Part shown: one piece after another, positions 1-8,672 of the stretch
How the letters are laid out: each line of letters opens with the position of its first letter
Numbering within the stretch: the stretch's first letter is position 1
Assembly (NCBI RefSeq): GCF_900566085.1
Contig: NZ_UPHT01000044.1
Coordinates: forward strand, 27,263 to 91,262
Source: Mycobacterium attenuatum
GTDB taxonomy: Bacteria; Actinomycetota; Actinomycetes; Mycobacteriales; Mycobacteriaceae
Direction of reading: 5' to 3'
DNA: 64,000 nt
Notes under the pieces: model-generated
Database searches by the model: none
Told to the model about the DNA's origin: nothing
The model's input: the letters and a program-made list of their open reading frames with translations, nothing else
Program-made: the position numbers and the translations under genes

Positions 1-1
1 T

Positions 2-88
2 CCGTTGGTGAGCGGCAACTACCAGCGTCCGCCGCGGGAACTGTCCAACTACGTCGACGACTACGCGGCGACATTGATCGATGGCTAG
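2..88 (+). CDS. ppk2: Polyphosphate kinase 2, C-terminal end (partial)
   Basis: Only the last 28 codons are in the window; the gene enters from the left edge and stops at TAG 86-88. The tail reads PLVSGNYQRPPRELSNYVDD and onward, which I recognise as the C-terminus of mycobacterial PPK2 (Rv3232c), a cytosolic enzyme that moves phosphate between polyphosphate and nucleotides. The next gene resembles Rv3231c, the expected neighbour in M. tuberculosis order. No catalytic motif lies in this fragment, so the call rests on the tail sequence and synteny. Confidence 0.8.
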   Translation, partial: PLVSGNYQRPPRELSNYVDDYAATLIDG

Positions 89-121
89 CCCGGCGATCAA
101 TAGGCCCAGACCACTCGGCCC

Positions 122-622
122 GTGATGCAGGTCTATGTCCCGGCCACGCTGGCCATGTTGCAGCGCCTCGTTGCTGACGGTTCGCTGTGGCCGGTCAACG
201 GAACGGCGTTCGCGGTGACGCCCAAATTGCGGGAGTCCTATGCCGAGGGCGACGACGACGAACTCGCCGAGGTGGCGCTGCAGGAGGCCGCGCTGGCGTC
301 CCTGCGTCTGCTGGCAGACGACGCAGGCCAGGGTCTGCCGCCGCGACGCGCGGTGATCGCCGCCGAAGTAGACGCCGCCACGTACCGTCCGGATCTCGAC
401 GACGCCGTCGTCCGGCTGAGCGCGCCGGTGGCGATGGATCGGGTGGTCGCCGCGTATGTCGACAACGCCGCGGCCGAACCGGCCGTCACCGCGGCGATAG
501 CGGTGATCGACGCCGCCGATCTCGGCGACGAGGATGCCGAGCTCGTCGTCGGTGACGCCCAGGACCACGATCTGGCGTGGTATGCCAACCAGGAGTTGCC
601 CTTCCTGCTCGAGTTGCTCTAA
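122..622 (+). CDS. Conserved mycobacterial protein, DUF6912-like (Rv3231c-like)
   Basis: A 166-residue soluble protein starting at GTG 122, with an ATG alternative at 125. It begins MMQVYVPATLAMLQRL and is rich in Ala, Asp and Glu. It has no signal peptide, membrane segment or catalytic motif I can name. It follows the ppk2 end by about 33 bp in the same direction, so co-transcription is likely. Length and position match Rv3231c, about 169 residues from memory. The function of the family is unknown. Confidence 0.75.
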   Translation: MMQVYVPATLAMLQRLVADGSLWPVNGTAFAVTPKLRESYAEGDDDELAEVALQEAALASLRLLADDAGQGLPPRRAVIAAEVDAATYRPDLDDAVVRLSAPVAMDRVVAAYVDNAAAEPAVTAAIAVIDAADLGDEDAELVVGDAQDHDLAWYANQELPFLLELL

Positions 623-693
623 GTGCCGGCTGCGTCGCCGTGGTAGTAGCATCACTGCACCGTCTGCACGCTCCCGATGCCACAGGAGTGGTC

Positions 694-1536
694 ATGAGTA
701 CAGCCGCTGATCGTGCCCGTCAGCTCGACCTGGTCGCCCGGCTCAAGTCGGCGTATCCCGAGCTTCCGGACGCCCCGACTCCCGACCTGCTCGACCATGA
801 TCGCTTCTGGGCATACATGAAGACCAATCATGACGTTGGCGGTGAGCCGGACGCGCCCATGAAGTACGAGAACAAGCAATACGAGTACTGGGAGCACATG
901 ACGTACGTGCTCTGCGAAGTGCTTGCGTGGCGCGGGATTTGGCTGTCGGAGGAGCGTCGGCGAATCGGGAACGTGGACGTGGGGCGAGCGGTCTATCTCG
1001 GGTTCCCCTACTACGGTCGCTGGCTCTGGGCGGTAGCGCGGGTGCTGGTGGAAAAACATCACGTCAGCCTGGGCGAGCTCAGTGACCGGATGGCGGCGGT
1101 CAAGGCCCGCTACGCCGGTGGCCTCAACGGGAGAAAGCTTGAGGCGCAACCGAAGTCAGAAGGCGACGGCGCCGGCGTCGTTCGCAATGTCCACCACGCC
1201 CATGCGGTCGGCAAAGGCGACCCACAGGTGTATGCGGGTCTGGCCGGGAAGCCCAAGTTTCGGGTGGGGGAGCCGGTTGTGGTGCGCGAACTGCCCGCGT
1301 TGTTGTATACCCGCACCCCGGAATACGTACGGGGCGCCCGGGGTGAGATCGCCGCAGTCGCCTACGAAAGCCCGGCCCCGGAGGACGAAACATGGGACCG
1401 GCCCGATGCGCAGCCGGAGTGGTTCTACATCGTTCGGTTCAACCTGTGCGAGCTATGGGACGGATACACCGGGACCGCTACCGACACCCTGCAGACGGAG
1501 CTACCCCAGCGGTGGCTGACGGCAGTGGTGGATTAA
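694..1536 (+). CDS. Nitrile hydratase / thiocyanate hydrolase beta-type subunit
   Basis: A 280-residue protein with AGGAG at 683-687 just before ATG 694. The N-terminal half (about 1-150) is helical, with the segment FPYYGRWLWAVARVLVEKHH typical of nitrile hydratase beta subunits. The C-terminal part (about 195-280) resembles their SH3-like barrel, with KFRVGEPVVVREL and a WFYIVRFNLCELW strand. It therefore carries both halves of a full beta subunit in one chain. The next gene carries the metal-site motif, so this is inferred to be the structural partner in a hydratase that adds water to a nitrile, thiocyanate or related C-N bond. Beta-before-alpha is the order usual for cobalt-type operons. 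Confidence 0.8.
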   Translation: MSTAADRARQLDLVARLKSAYPELPDAPTPDLLDHDRFWAYMKTNHDVGGEPDAPMKYENKQYEYWEHMTYVLCEVLAWRGIWLSEERRRIGNVDVGRAVYLGFPYYGRWLWAVARVLVEKHHVSLGELSDRMAAVKARYAGGLNGRKLEAQPKSEGDGAGVVRNVHHAHAVGKGDPQVYAGLAGKPKFRVGEPVVVRELPALLYTRTPEYVRGARGEIAAVAYESPAPEDETWDRPDAQPEWFYIVRFNLCELWDGYTGTATDTLQTELPQRWLTAVVD

Positions 1537-1558
1537 GCGTTGGATTAGGAGTTCCGAC

Positions 1559-2257
1559 ATGACCGAGCACGACCACGAGCGGACGCTTGCCCCCACGGTG
1601 GATGAGATCACCGACTTCGAGGTACTCGAGATCGCGCTGCGTGAATTGTGCATCGAGAAAGGGATTTTCACTGCCGAAGAGCACCGGCACTTCACCGAGT
1701 TCGCCGAGCAGATCAACCCGACGCCGGCCTCGCACCTGGTGGCGCGCGCGTGGCTGGATCCCGAGTTCAAGCAATTGGCGCTCACCGATGCGCTGGCGGC
1801 CAGCAAAGAGGTCGGTGTCGACTGGCTGGAGCCGACCGGCTTCGGCACGCCCAGTGACTTCACCGCCTTCCAGATCCTCGAGGACACACCGACGTTGCAC
1901 CACGTGATCGTCTGCGCGTTGTGTTCTTGTTATCCGCGACCGATTCTCGGCAACTCTCCGGAGTGGTACCGCACGCCCAACTATCGCCGGCGGATGGTCC
2001 GCTGGCCGCGACAGGTGCTCGCGGAATTCGGGCTTTATCTGCCCGACGACGTCGCGATCCGGGTGGAGGACTCCAACCAGAAGCACCGGTTCATGGTGCT
2101 ACCCATGCTCCCGGAGGGTACCGACGGCTGGGACGAAGACCGGCTGGCCGAGATCGTCACGCGGGACTGCTTGATCGGCGTGGCCCTGCCCAAACCGGGT
2201 GTCACGACCAACGTCATCTCCGTTACCCGGGCGGCCATCCATCCTGCTGGTGATTGA
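1559..2257 (+). CDS. Nitrile hydratase alpha / thiocyanate hydrolase gamma-type subunit
   Basis: A 232-residue protein preceded by TTAGGAG at 1546-1552. It carries the metal-claw motif VCALCSCYP, with Cys119, Cys122, Ser123 and Cys124. In this family these residues bind a non-corrin Co(III) or Fe(III) and two of the cysteines are oxidised. Ordinary cobalt enzymes have Thr and iron enzymes Ser after the first Cys; here it is Ala120, so metal identity cannot be read from the motif. The region LGNSPEWYRTPNYRRRMVRW is also typical of the fold. The gene sits 22 bp after the beta-type gene and overlaps the approach to the third gene, indicating one operon. The substrate is unknown. Confidence 0.85.
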   Translation: MTEHDHERTLAPTVDEITDFEVLEIALRELCIEKGIFTAEEHRHFTEFAEQINPTPASHLVARAWLDPEFKQLALTDALAASKEVGVDWLEPTGFGTPSDFTAFQILEDTPTLHHVIVCALCSCYPRPILGNSPEWYRTPNYRRRMVRWPRQVLAEFGLYLPDDVAIRVEDSNQKHRFMVLPMLPEGTDGWDEDRLAEIVTRDCLIGVALPKPGVTTNVISVTRAAIHPAGD

Positions 2258-2267
2258 CAGGCAGCTC

Positions 2268-2630
2268 ATGAGGGATCCGGAGCCGATCGAGCTGACGACC
2301 GTAGCGCCACTGCAGAAGATCGTGGAACGCAATCAGGTCTGGTCGCGTATGGCCGCAAAGTATGGCGTGACCAACCCGGTGCCCCCGTGGAAGACCAGTT
2401 TGGACGGCCTGTGCGACGCGCTCGACCGCGCCACCTGCCGCGCGGACATTCCTGATTTCAAGCAGCGACGAGATGAGGAAGACGCCCTCTCGGCCAGCCG
2501 CTATGCCAGCTTGCCCTACCCCGAGAACCAGTTGGTGGCCCTGGCCCACTCGCTGGTCGTTCGCGGCGTCATCGGTGAAGCGGAGCTGGCACAACGACTC
2601 GCCAGCATCCGCAGACGCCTTGAGGCTTGA
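2268..2630 (+). CDS. Third subunit/accessory protein of the nitrile hydratase-like complex
   Basis: A 120-residue protein whose C-terminal half (YPENQLVALAHSLVVRGVIG and the helix after it) parallels the N-terminal helical domain of the beta-type subunit at 694-1536. Small proteins of this shape are either a third subunit, as in thiocyanate hydrolase or toyocamycin nitrile hydratase, or a metallochaperone/activator. ATG 2268 is chosen because it lies 10 bp after the alpha-type stop. GTG 2250 and GTG 2199 are in-frame alternatives that would overlap the upstream gene. The ribosome site is weak, suggesting translational coupling. Subunit and chaperone roles cannot be separated here. Confidence 0.7.
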   Translation: MRDPEPIELTTVAPLQKIVERNQVWSRMAAKYGVTNPVPPWKTSLDGLCDALDRATCRADIPDFKQRRDEEDALSASRYASLPYPENQLVALAHSLVVRGVIGEAELAQRLASIRRRLEA

Positions 2631-2729
2631 CCGGAACCCGGCTGCCGGGAAACACCGGCCACAGCCGGTTATCGGGTCTGCAATCCCGCTCGAGTGTCCT
2701 GTGATGCAGCTTGCACATTCCGATCTGGC

Positions 2730-2756
2730 TACGGAACCGTAAGTTACGGTACCGTA
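2730..2756. promoter_or_regulatory. Two TACG-N4-CGTA operator-like palindromes before the reductase gene
   Basis: Two 12-bp palindromes, TACGGAACCGTA (2730-2741) and TACGGTACCGTA (2745-2756), lie 15 bp apart centre to centre. Together they form a 29-bp near-perfect inverted repeat (2729-2757). The same TACG-N4-CGTA pattern occurs three times before desA3 at 4010-4050. Tandem sites on one helical face suggest cooperative binding of a dimeric repressor, perhaps TetR-type. The identity of the regulator is unknown. Confidence 0.7.
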
Positions 2757-2837
2757 GCTTTATGACGTGGGCGTGAGCTTGCCCCGCCGCCCAGGCGGAA
2801 GCCGATGGCCGCGCCGCAATCAGGAGCTTCGGATGAG

Positions 2838-2863
2838 TAAGAAAAATGCGTAAGAAAAATGCG
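2838..2863 (+). repeat. 13-bp tandem duplication at the reductase start
   Basis: TAAGAAAAATGCG occurs twice in direct succession (2838-2850 and 2851-2863). The ribosome site AGGAG (2822-2826) is spaced for ATG 2833, but after the duplication that ATG opens only a 6-codon frame (ATG AGT AAG AAA AAT GCG) ending at TAA 2851. The main frame now starts at ATG 2846, inside the first copy. Removing one copy restores a frame beginning Met-Ser-Lys-Lys-Asn-Ala-Val from ATG 2833. Confidence 0.85.
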
Positions 2864-3991
2864 GTGGTCAAAGCCAAAGTCGCCGACACCAGGCGACCGG
2901 CCGTCGCCGGCGCTGACCGGCATCCCGGCTGGCATGCGCTGCGCAAGATCGCGGAGCGAATCACGACGCCACTGTTACCCGATGACTATTTGCAACTGGC
3001 CAATCCGCTGTGGTCGGCGCGGGAACTGCGGGGCCGTATCCTCGAGGTCCACCGCGAGACCGAAGACTCGGCCACCTTGGTTATCAAGCCGGGGTGGGGT
3101 TTTAGCTTCGACTATCAACCGGGCCAGTACATCGGAATCGGGTTGTTGGTCGACGGACGCTGGCGCTGGCGCTCGTATTCGCTGACGTCGAGCCCCGTCG
3201 GGACCACCGGCTCCGTGCGCACCGTCACCATCACCGTGAAGGCGATGCCCGAAGGTTTCCTGTCCACCCACCTGGTGGCCGGCGTGGAGCCGGGGACCGT
3301 GGTGCGTCTGGCCGCCCCTCAGGGCAACTTCGTGCTGCCCGATCCCGCGCCGCGCTCGATGCTGTTTGTGACCGCTGGATCCGGGATCACGCCGGTGATG
3401 TCGATGCTGCGAACATTGGTGCGCCGCAACCAGATTACCGATATCGCGCATCTGCATTCGGCGCCCACCGAAGCCGACGTGATGTTCGGCGCCGAGCTGG
3501 CCGCCCTGACCGACGACCATGCCGGGTATCGGCTGAAGGTGCGCACGACCCGTGTCGAGGGCCGTCTGGACCTCGCCCGGCTCGGCGAGGAAGTGCCCGA
3601 TTGGCGCGACCGGCAAACCTGGGCGTGCGGGCCCGCCGCCATGCTCAACCAGGCCGAAAAGGTCTGGGCCGCTGCCGGCGTCAGCGACCGGCTGCACCTC
3701 GAGCGCTTCGCGGTGTCCAAGGCGGAACCCGCCGGCGCCGGCGGCACGGTCACGTTCGCCCGCAGCGGCCGGTCGGTGGCTGCCGATGCGGCGACATCGG
3801 TGATGGACGCGGGTGAGGGTGCCGGCGTGCAGATGCCTTTCGGCTGCCGGATGGGGATCTGTCAATCGTGTGTGGTCGACCTGGTAGCGGGCCACGTCCG
3901 TGACCTGCGGACCGGTCGGGAGCATGATCCCGGCACCCGGATCCAGACCTGCGTGTCGGCCGCCTCGGGCGATTGTGTGGTGGATATCTAA
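2846..3991 (+). CDS. Stearoyl-CoA desaturase electron-transfer oxidoreductase (Rv3230c-like)
   Basis: A 381-residue NAD(P)H oxidoreductase. It has an FAD-binding RSYSLTSSP motif (Arg109-Tyr111-Ser112), a nucleotide-binding [12 protein letters not shown] segment (about 177-188), and a C-terminal plant-type [2Fe-2S] domain with Cys334, Cys339, Cys342 and Cys369. From established knowledge, Rv3230c passes electrons to the DesA3 desaturase. The two desaturase genes follow directly, about 80 bp downstream, in the same direction. The chosen start, ATG 2846, is poorly placed relative to AGGAG at 2822-2826 because of the 13-bp duplication, so translation may depend on reinitiation after a tiny upstream frame. 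Palindromic sites at 2730-2756 suggest repressor control. Confidence 0.9.
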   Translation: MRKKNAVVKAKVADTRRPAVAGADRHPGWHALRKIAERITTPLLPDDYLQLANPLWSARELRGRILEVHRETEDSATLVIKPGWGFSFDYQPGQYIGIGLLVDGRWRWRSYSLTSSPVGTTGSVRTVTITVKAMPEGFLSTHLVAGVEPGTVVRLAAPQGNFVLPDPAPRSMLFVTAGSGITPVMSMLRTLVRRNQITDIAHLHSAPTEADVMFGAELAALTDDHAGYRLKVRTTRVEGRLDLARLGEEVPDWRDRQTWACGPAAMLNQAEKVWAAAGVSDRLHLERFAVSKAEPAGAGGTVTFARSGRSVAADAATSVMDAGEGAGVQMPFGCRMGICQSCVVDLVAGHVRDLRTGREHDPGTRIQTCVSAASGDCVVDI

Positions 3992-4009
3992 AGCTACCCA
4001 TTAGTAACT

Positions 4010-4050
4010 TACGGAAACGTAGCCTACGATGGCGTAGGTACGGAATCGTA
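4010..4050. promoter_or_regulatory. Three tandem TACG-N4-CGTA operator-like sites before desA3
   Basis: Three consecutive 12-bp palindromes lie at 4010-4021 (TACGGAAACGTA), 4025-4036 (TACGATGGCGTA) and 4039-4050 (TACGGAATCGTA), with 14-15 bp steps. They occupy the space just before the ribosome site GTAGGGAG and ATG 4069, a position suited to repression. They match the pair at 2730-2756, so the reductase and desA3 are probably co-regulated. I see no such site before the second desaturase gene. Confidence 0.75.
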
Positions 4051-4068
4051 CGACGTAGGGAGAACACA

Positions 4069-5340
4069 ATGGCGATAACCGACGTCGACGTATTCGCGCA
4101 TCTGACGGACGCCGACATCGAAAACCTGGCAGTTGAGCTCGATGCCATCCGCCAGGACATCGAAGATTCACGTGGCGAGCGCGATGCCCGCTACATCCGC
4201 CGCATCATTGCCGCCCAGCGTGCGCTGGAGGTGAGTGGCCGCCTGATGCTGGCTGCCGGCTCGCGGCGCAGCGCATGGTGGGCGGGCGCGGTGACCCTGG
4301 GCGTGGCCAAGATCATCGAGAACATGGAGATCGGCCACAACGTCATGCACGGCCAGTGGGACTGGATGAACGATCCCGAAATCCACTCATCGACCTGGGA
4401 GTGGGACATGAGCGGCGCATCCAAGCACTGGCGCTACACCCACAATTTCGTGCACCACAAATACACCAACATCCTGGGCATGGATGACGACGTGGGCTAC
4501 GGCATGCTGCGCGTCACCCGGGACCAGCGGTGGAAGAAGTACAACATCTTCAACCTGGTCTGGAACACGCTGCTCGCTCTGCTTTTCGAGTGGGGAGTTG
4601 CGTTGCAACACTTGGAGATTGGCAAGATCTTCAAGGGCCGGGCGGATCGCGACGAGGCGCGGACCCGGCTGCGGGAGTTCTCCAGCAAGGCCGGTCGCCA
4701 GGTGGTCAAGGACTACGTCGCCTACCCCGCACTGACCTCGTTGTCCCCTGGTGCCACCTACGGGTCGACCGTGACCGCCAATGCGGTGGCCAACGTGATC
4801 CGCAACGTGTGGTCCAACGCGGTCATCTTCTGCGGGCATTTTCCCGACGGCGCTGAGAAGTTCACCAAGACGGACATGATCGGCGAGACGAAGGGTCAGT
4901 GGTACCTGCGACAGATGCTGGGCAGCGCCAACTTCGACGCCGGTCCCGCGCTGCGGTTCATGAGCGGCAACCTGTGCCACCAGATCGAGCACCACCTGTA
5001 CCCCGACCTGCCAAGCAACCGCCTCGCCGAGATCTCGGTGCGGGTGCGCGAGGTGTGCGACAAGTACGACTTGCCCTACACCACCGGCCCATTCCTGGTG
5101 CAATACGCCAAGACGTGGCGCACCCTGGCCAAGCTGTCGCTGCCGAACAAGTACCTGCGCTACGACACCGACAACGCGCCCGAGACCCGCAGCGAGCGGA
5201 TGTTCGCCGACCTGGAGCCGGGTTTTGCCGGCACCGACCCGCAGACCGGGCGCCGGCGCGGGTTGAAGACCGCGATCGCGACCGTGCGCGGTTGGCGGCG
5301 CGGCCGGACGGCAAGCCGTCCAGCGGACCTGGCGGCCTGA
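4069..5340 (+). CDS. desA3: Acyl-CoA delta-9 desaturase, membrane di-iron type
   Basis: A 423-residue desaturase, close to the length of M. tuberculosis DesA3 (Rv3229c, about 427). All three histidine clusters are present: HNVMH (His90-His94), HWRYTHNFVHH (His120-His130) and HQIEHH (His304-His309). They hold the di-iron centre that inserts the double bond in stearoyl-CoA to give oleoyl-CoA at the membrane, using electrons from the reductase encoded just upstream. ATG 4069 has GTAGGGAG six bases before it. The residue before the third box is Cys303, where the paralogue has Ser. Regulation is suggested by the operator array at 4010-4050. Confidence 0.92.
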   Translation: MAITDVDVFAHLTDADIENLAVELDAIRQDIEDSRGERDARYIRRIIAAQRALEVSGRLMLAAGSRRSAWWAGAVTLGVAKIIENMEIGHNVMHGQWDWMNDPEIHSSTWEWDMSGASKHWRYTHNFVHHKYTNILGMDDDVGYGMLRVTRDQRWKKYNIFNLVWNTLLALLFEWGVALQHLEIGKIFKGRADRDEARTRLREFSSKAGRQVVKDYVAYPALTSLSPGATYGSTVTANAVANVIRNVWSNAVIFCGHFPDGAEKFTKTDMIGETKGQWYLRQMLGSANFDAGPALRFMSGNLCHQIEHHLYPDLPSNRLAEISVRVREVCDKYDLPYTTGPFLVQYAKTWRTLAKLSLPNKYLRYDTDNAPETRSERMFADLEPGFAGTDPQTGRRRGLKTAIATVRGWRRGRTASRPADLAA

Positions 5341-5434
5341 CCCGGCCGCCATTTCATAAACGCCCAACAATAATTCATGGCATCGTCGTTACCGTTCGTT
5401 GCGGTCAATGGCTGTAGTGCAGAAGGGTAAGACG

Positions 5435-6724
5435 ATGGCGATCACCGATGTGGACGTGTTCGCACACTTGACGACCGCCGACATCGATGCACTGGCCGGC
5501 GAGCTAAATGCCATCCGCCGCGACGTCGAAGAGTCCCGCGGCGAACGGGACGCCCGCTACATCCGCCGTACCATCGCCGCGCAGCGGGGGCTGGAGGTGG
5601 CGGCCCGGGTGCTGCTGGGTGCCAGCTCACGGCGGTGGGCGTGGTGGACCGGCTCGATGGCCCTCGCGGCGGCCAAGATCATCGAGAACATGGAAATCGG
5701 CCACAACGTCATGCACGGCCAGTGGGACTGGATGAACGATCCCGAGATCCACTCCTCCACCTGGGAGTGGGACATGCTGTCCACATCGAGGCACTGGCGC
5801 TACACGCACAACTTCGTGCACCACAAGTACACCAACATCCTCGACATGGACCACGACGTCGGCTACGACATGGTCCGCGTGACCCGGGACCAGCCCTGGA
5901 AGCGGCGCAATGGCTTCAACCTGGTGATCAACACCGTGCTCGCGCTCGGCTTCGAATTGGGAATCGCCTTGCGGCACTTGGAGATTCACGAGGTATTCCG
6001 AAAGGACCGCGCCGAGCGCGATGCGGCTCGGGCGCGACTTCGGGAGTTCTCCGGCAAGGCCGGCCGCCAGCTGGCCAAGGACTACGTGGCATTCCCCGCC
6101 CTGACCTCGTTGTCGCCCGGCGCGACCTACCGCTCGACGCTCAAAGCCAACGCGATGGCCAACGTGATTCGCAATGTCTGGTCCAACGCGGTCATCTTCT
6201 GCGGGCATTTTCCCGACGGCGCTGAGAAGTTCACCAAGACGGACATGATCGGGGAGACGAAGGGGCAGTGGTATCTGCGGCAGATGTTGGGCAGCGCCAA
6301 CTTCGACGCCGGTCCCGCGTTGCGGTTCATGAGCGGCAATCTGTCTCACCAGATCGAGCATCACTTGTATCCGGACCTGCCCAGTAACCGGCTTGCCGAG
6401 ATCTCGGTGCGGGTGCGCGAGGTGTGCGACAAGTACGACTTGCCGTACACCACCGGCCCATTCCTGGTGCAATACGCCAAGACGTGGCGCACCCTGGCCA
6501 AGCTGTCGCTGCCCGACAAGTATCTGCGCGACAATGCCGACGACGCGCCGGAGACGCGCAGCGAGCAGATGTTCGCTGAGCTGGAACCGGGTTTCGCCGG
6601 CATTGATCCGGTGACCGGTCGCCGCCGTGGCCTCAAGTCCGCGATTGCCGCGGTGCGCAGCTGGCGGCGCGCTCGGCATCTGCCGGCGGCATCGTCAAGT
6701 GCCACAGATGATCTGGCGGCCTAG
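5435..6724 (+). CDS. Second acyl-CoA desaturase, tandem DesA3 paralogue
   Basis: A 429-residue paralogue of the preceding desaturase with the same order of histidine boxes (HNVMH, HWRYTHNFVHH, and HQIEHH from about His305). The N-terminus MAITDVDVFAHLT matches its neighbour. AAGGG at 5423-5427 supports ATG 5435; ATG 5408 is an in-frame alternative. The two genes share stretches of near-identical DNA, for example around 4812-4882 against 6181-6251 and at the 3' third, which suggests recent duplication or gene conversion. The 94-bp spacer lacks the TACG-N4-CGTA operators, so this copy either rides on the desA3 transcript or is controlled differently. Chain-length or position specificity cannot be told from sequence. 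Confidence 0.88.
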   Translation: MAITDVDVFAHLTTADIDALAGELNAIRRDVEESRGERDARYIRRTIAAQRGLEVAARVLLGASSRRWAWWTGSMALAAAKIIENMEIGHNVMHGQWDWMNDPEIHSSTWEWDMLSTSRHWRYTHNFVHHKYTNILDMDHDVGYDMVRVTRDQPWKRRNGFNLVINTVLALGFELGIALRHLEIHEVFRKDRAERDAARARLREFSGKAGRQLAKDYVAFPALTSLSPGATYRSTLKANAMANVIRNVWSNAVIFCGHFPDGAEKFTKTDMIGETKGQWYLRQMLGSANFDAGPALRFMSGNLSHQIEHHLYPDLPSNRLAEISVRVREVCDKYDLPYTTGPFLVQYAKTWRTLAKLSLPDKYLRDNADDAPETRSEQMFAELEPGFAGIDPVTGRRRGLKSAIAAVRSWRRARHLPAASSSATDDLAA

Positions 6725-6932
6725 GGGCCGTCGCCTTCGCGTGCGGTGCCGGTAACTTTAGCTGGCGCAGTACGGCGTGGGTTCCCGGTCGGCTACGCTG
6801 CGGCGACGGCCATCCCGGGAGTAGTGCATCACCTGCCCGGAGGCCGTAGCGCCGTAGTGCCACGGAAACTCTCCTTGCAACGGAAGCGATCATTCGGCGG
6901 TGCTGCGCGGACGCGGGTGTGAGAATGCACCG

Positions 6933-8584
6933 ATGTCCTACGTGATTACGCAGCCGGAGACGTTGGTAGTCGCAGCTTCGGAGCTGGCGGGGGTGGGCTC
7001 GGCAATCAACACGGCCACAGCTGCGGCGGCAGGTCCGACAACCAGTTTGCTGGCAGCGGCCGCCGACGAGATTTCGGCGGCCGTCGTGAAATTGTTTGGC
7101 GGATACTCCCAGGAGTTCCAGGGCTTGGTGGCGCAAGCAGCGGCTTTTCACGACGAGCTCACGCGGGCATTGTCTGCTGCGGCAAGCGCCTATGTGGATG
7201 CTGAGGTGGCCAACATGGCGGCCGCGTTCGCCGGCTTCAATGTGTTCAACGCTGCGGCCCAGGTGCCGGCTTCGATGGCGCCGCCAAATCCGGCAAATCC
7301 GGCATTGGTCATGGGGGCACCGGAGACCCCTTGCCGCCGCAGACATATATCGATGCCGTCAACACGCTATTCATCCAGCCCAATCATCCTGGCGCCATGC
7401 CGCAGCTCCTTCCCACGCCCGAAGAAGGCTACCCATTGACGGGTGTCAAGAGCATGGTCCTCACCAGGTCGGTGAACGAGGGGACGGCCATACTTAACAA
7501 CGCGATCATGCAGCAGTTGGCTACCCCCGGGGTCAGCACGGTCACCGTGTTCGGAACGTCTCAGAGCGCGGTCATGTCCTCTTTGCTGATGCAGCAATAC
7601 GCGGCGATGAGTTCCGGCGACCCGCTGCCAAGCCAGCTCAACTTTGTGCTGATCGGCGATGAAATGAATCCGAATGGCGGCATCTTCGCGCGCTTCCCGG
7701 TCTGAATCTCGCGAGTCTGGGGTTTTACCTTTTATGGAGCGACGCCGGATAATCTCTATCCGACAACCATATACACGCGCGAATACGATGGCTTTGCGGA
7801 CTTTCCGCAATACCCACTCAATTTCGTAGCCGACCTCAACGCCCTCGCTGGCATCGTTTATCTCCACACCACGTATGCAGACCTTACGCCCGCACAGGTC
7901 GCCGCGGCTATTCAATTGCCAACCGAGGGACCGACGATGACCACTTACTACATGATTCCCACCGAGAACCTGCCGCTGCTTGAGCCGCTGCGATCGATAC
8001 CCGTACTAGGGAACCCGCTAGCCGCCCTCATCCAACCGGATCTAAAAGTGATCGTTAACTTGGGCTTCGGCGATCCAGCGCATGGTTATTCGACGGGTCC
8101 GGCGAATATTCCTACCCCGTTCGGACTTTTCCCGCCGGTCAGCCCGGGCACTGTGCTTAGTGCGCTGGCCGCCGGAACCCAACAAGGAATTGACGATTTC
8201 GCGGCTGAGCTACCGGTCGCCGTCTCGACGCCAAGCACATGGCCGTCAGTGTCGTTGCCATATGTGCAGGCGCTCATGTCGCCGCCGAGCCCGGTGCCTG
8301 CGACGCATGAGAATATTGTGAACACCGTCGCATCCATCATCCCGACCGACTATGCGATCCTGCTTCCTACCGCGGATACTGCGCTAAGTTTCATGACGAG
8401 TGTCCCGGTATACGACGCCGGCCTTTTCGTGAGCGGCGTCGAGCAGGGCAGCATCGTCAGCGCGGTCGGGGATCCCATTGCGGCTACCGTCGGCCTTCTA
8501 TCGTTCGCGGGTTTCGTCGAATTCATCGTCATTTTGGAATCGCTTATTTCCAACATTCAAGCCTTGCAAAGCCTGACTTTCTGA
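6933..8584 (+). pseudogene. PE family protein with PE-PPE (hydrolase) domain, frameshifted
   Basis: The N-terminus from ATG 6933 (MSYVITQPETLVVAASELAG) is a PE domain of about 100 residues, the ESX secretion signal. It is followed by a PE-PPE alpha/beta-hydrolase domain with the nucleophile segment GTSQSAVMSSLL. The frame is broken. A run of five G (7313-7317) needs six to read MGGTGDPLPPQTYIDAV. A run of CCC at 7696-7698 lacks one C, giving TGA 7703, and a TTTT at 7723-7726 has one extra T that restores the frame, which then stays open to 8584. All three changes are single bases in homopolymers, so sequencing error is as possible as true decay. If intact it would be about 550 residues. Confidence 0.85.
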
Positions 8585-8672
8585 TTTTCTACGTTCTGGG
8601 ACCGGATATCGGCGGCTCCTTTAATCACATTGCCTCATTGCTCCAACGCCGTGTGCGTCGCTACCGTGGCGA

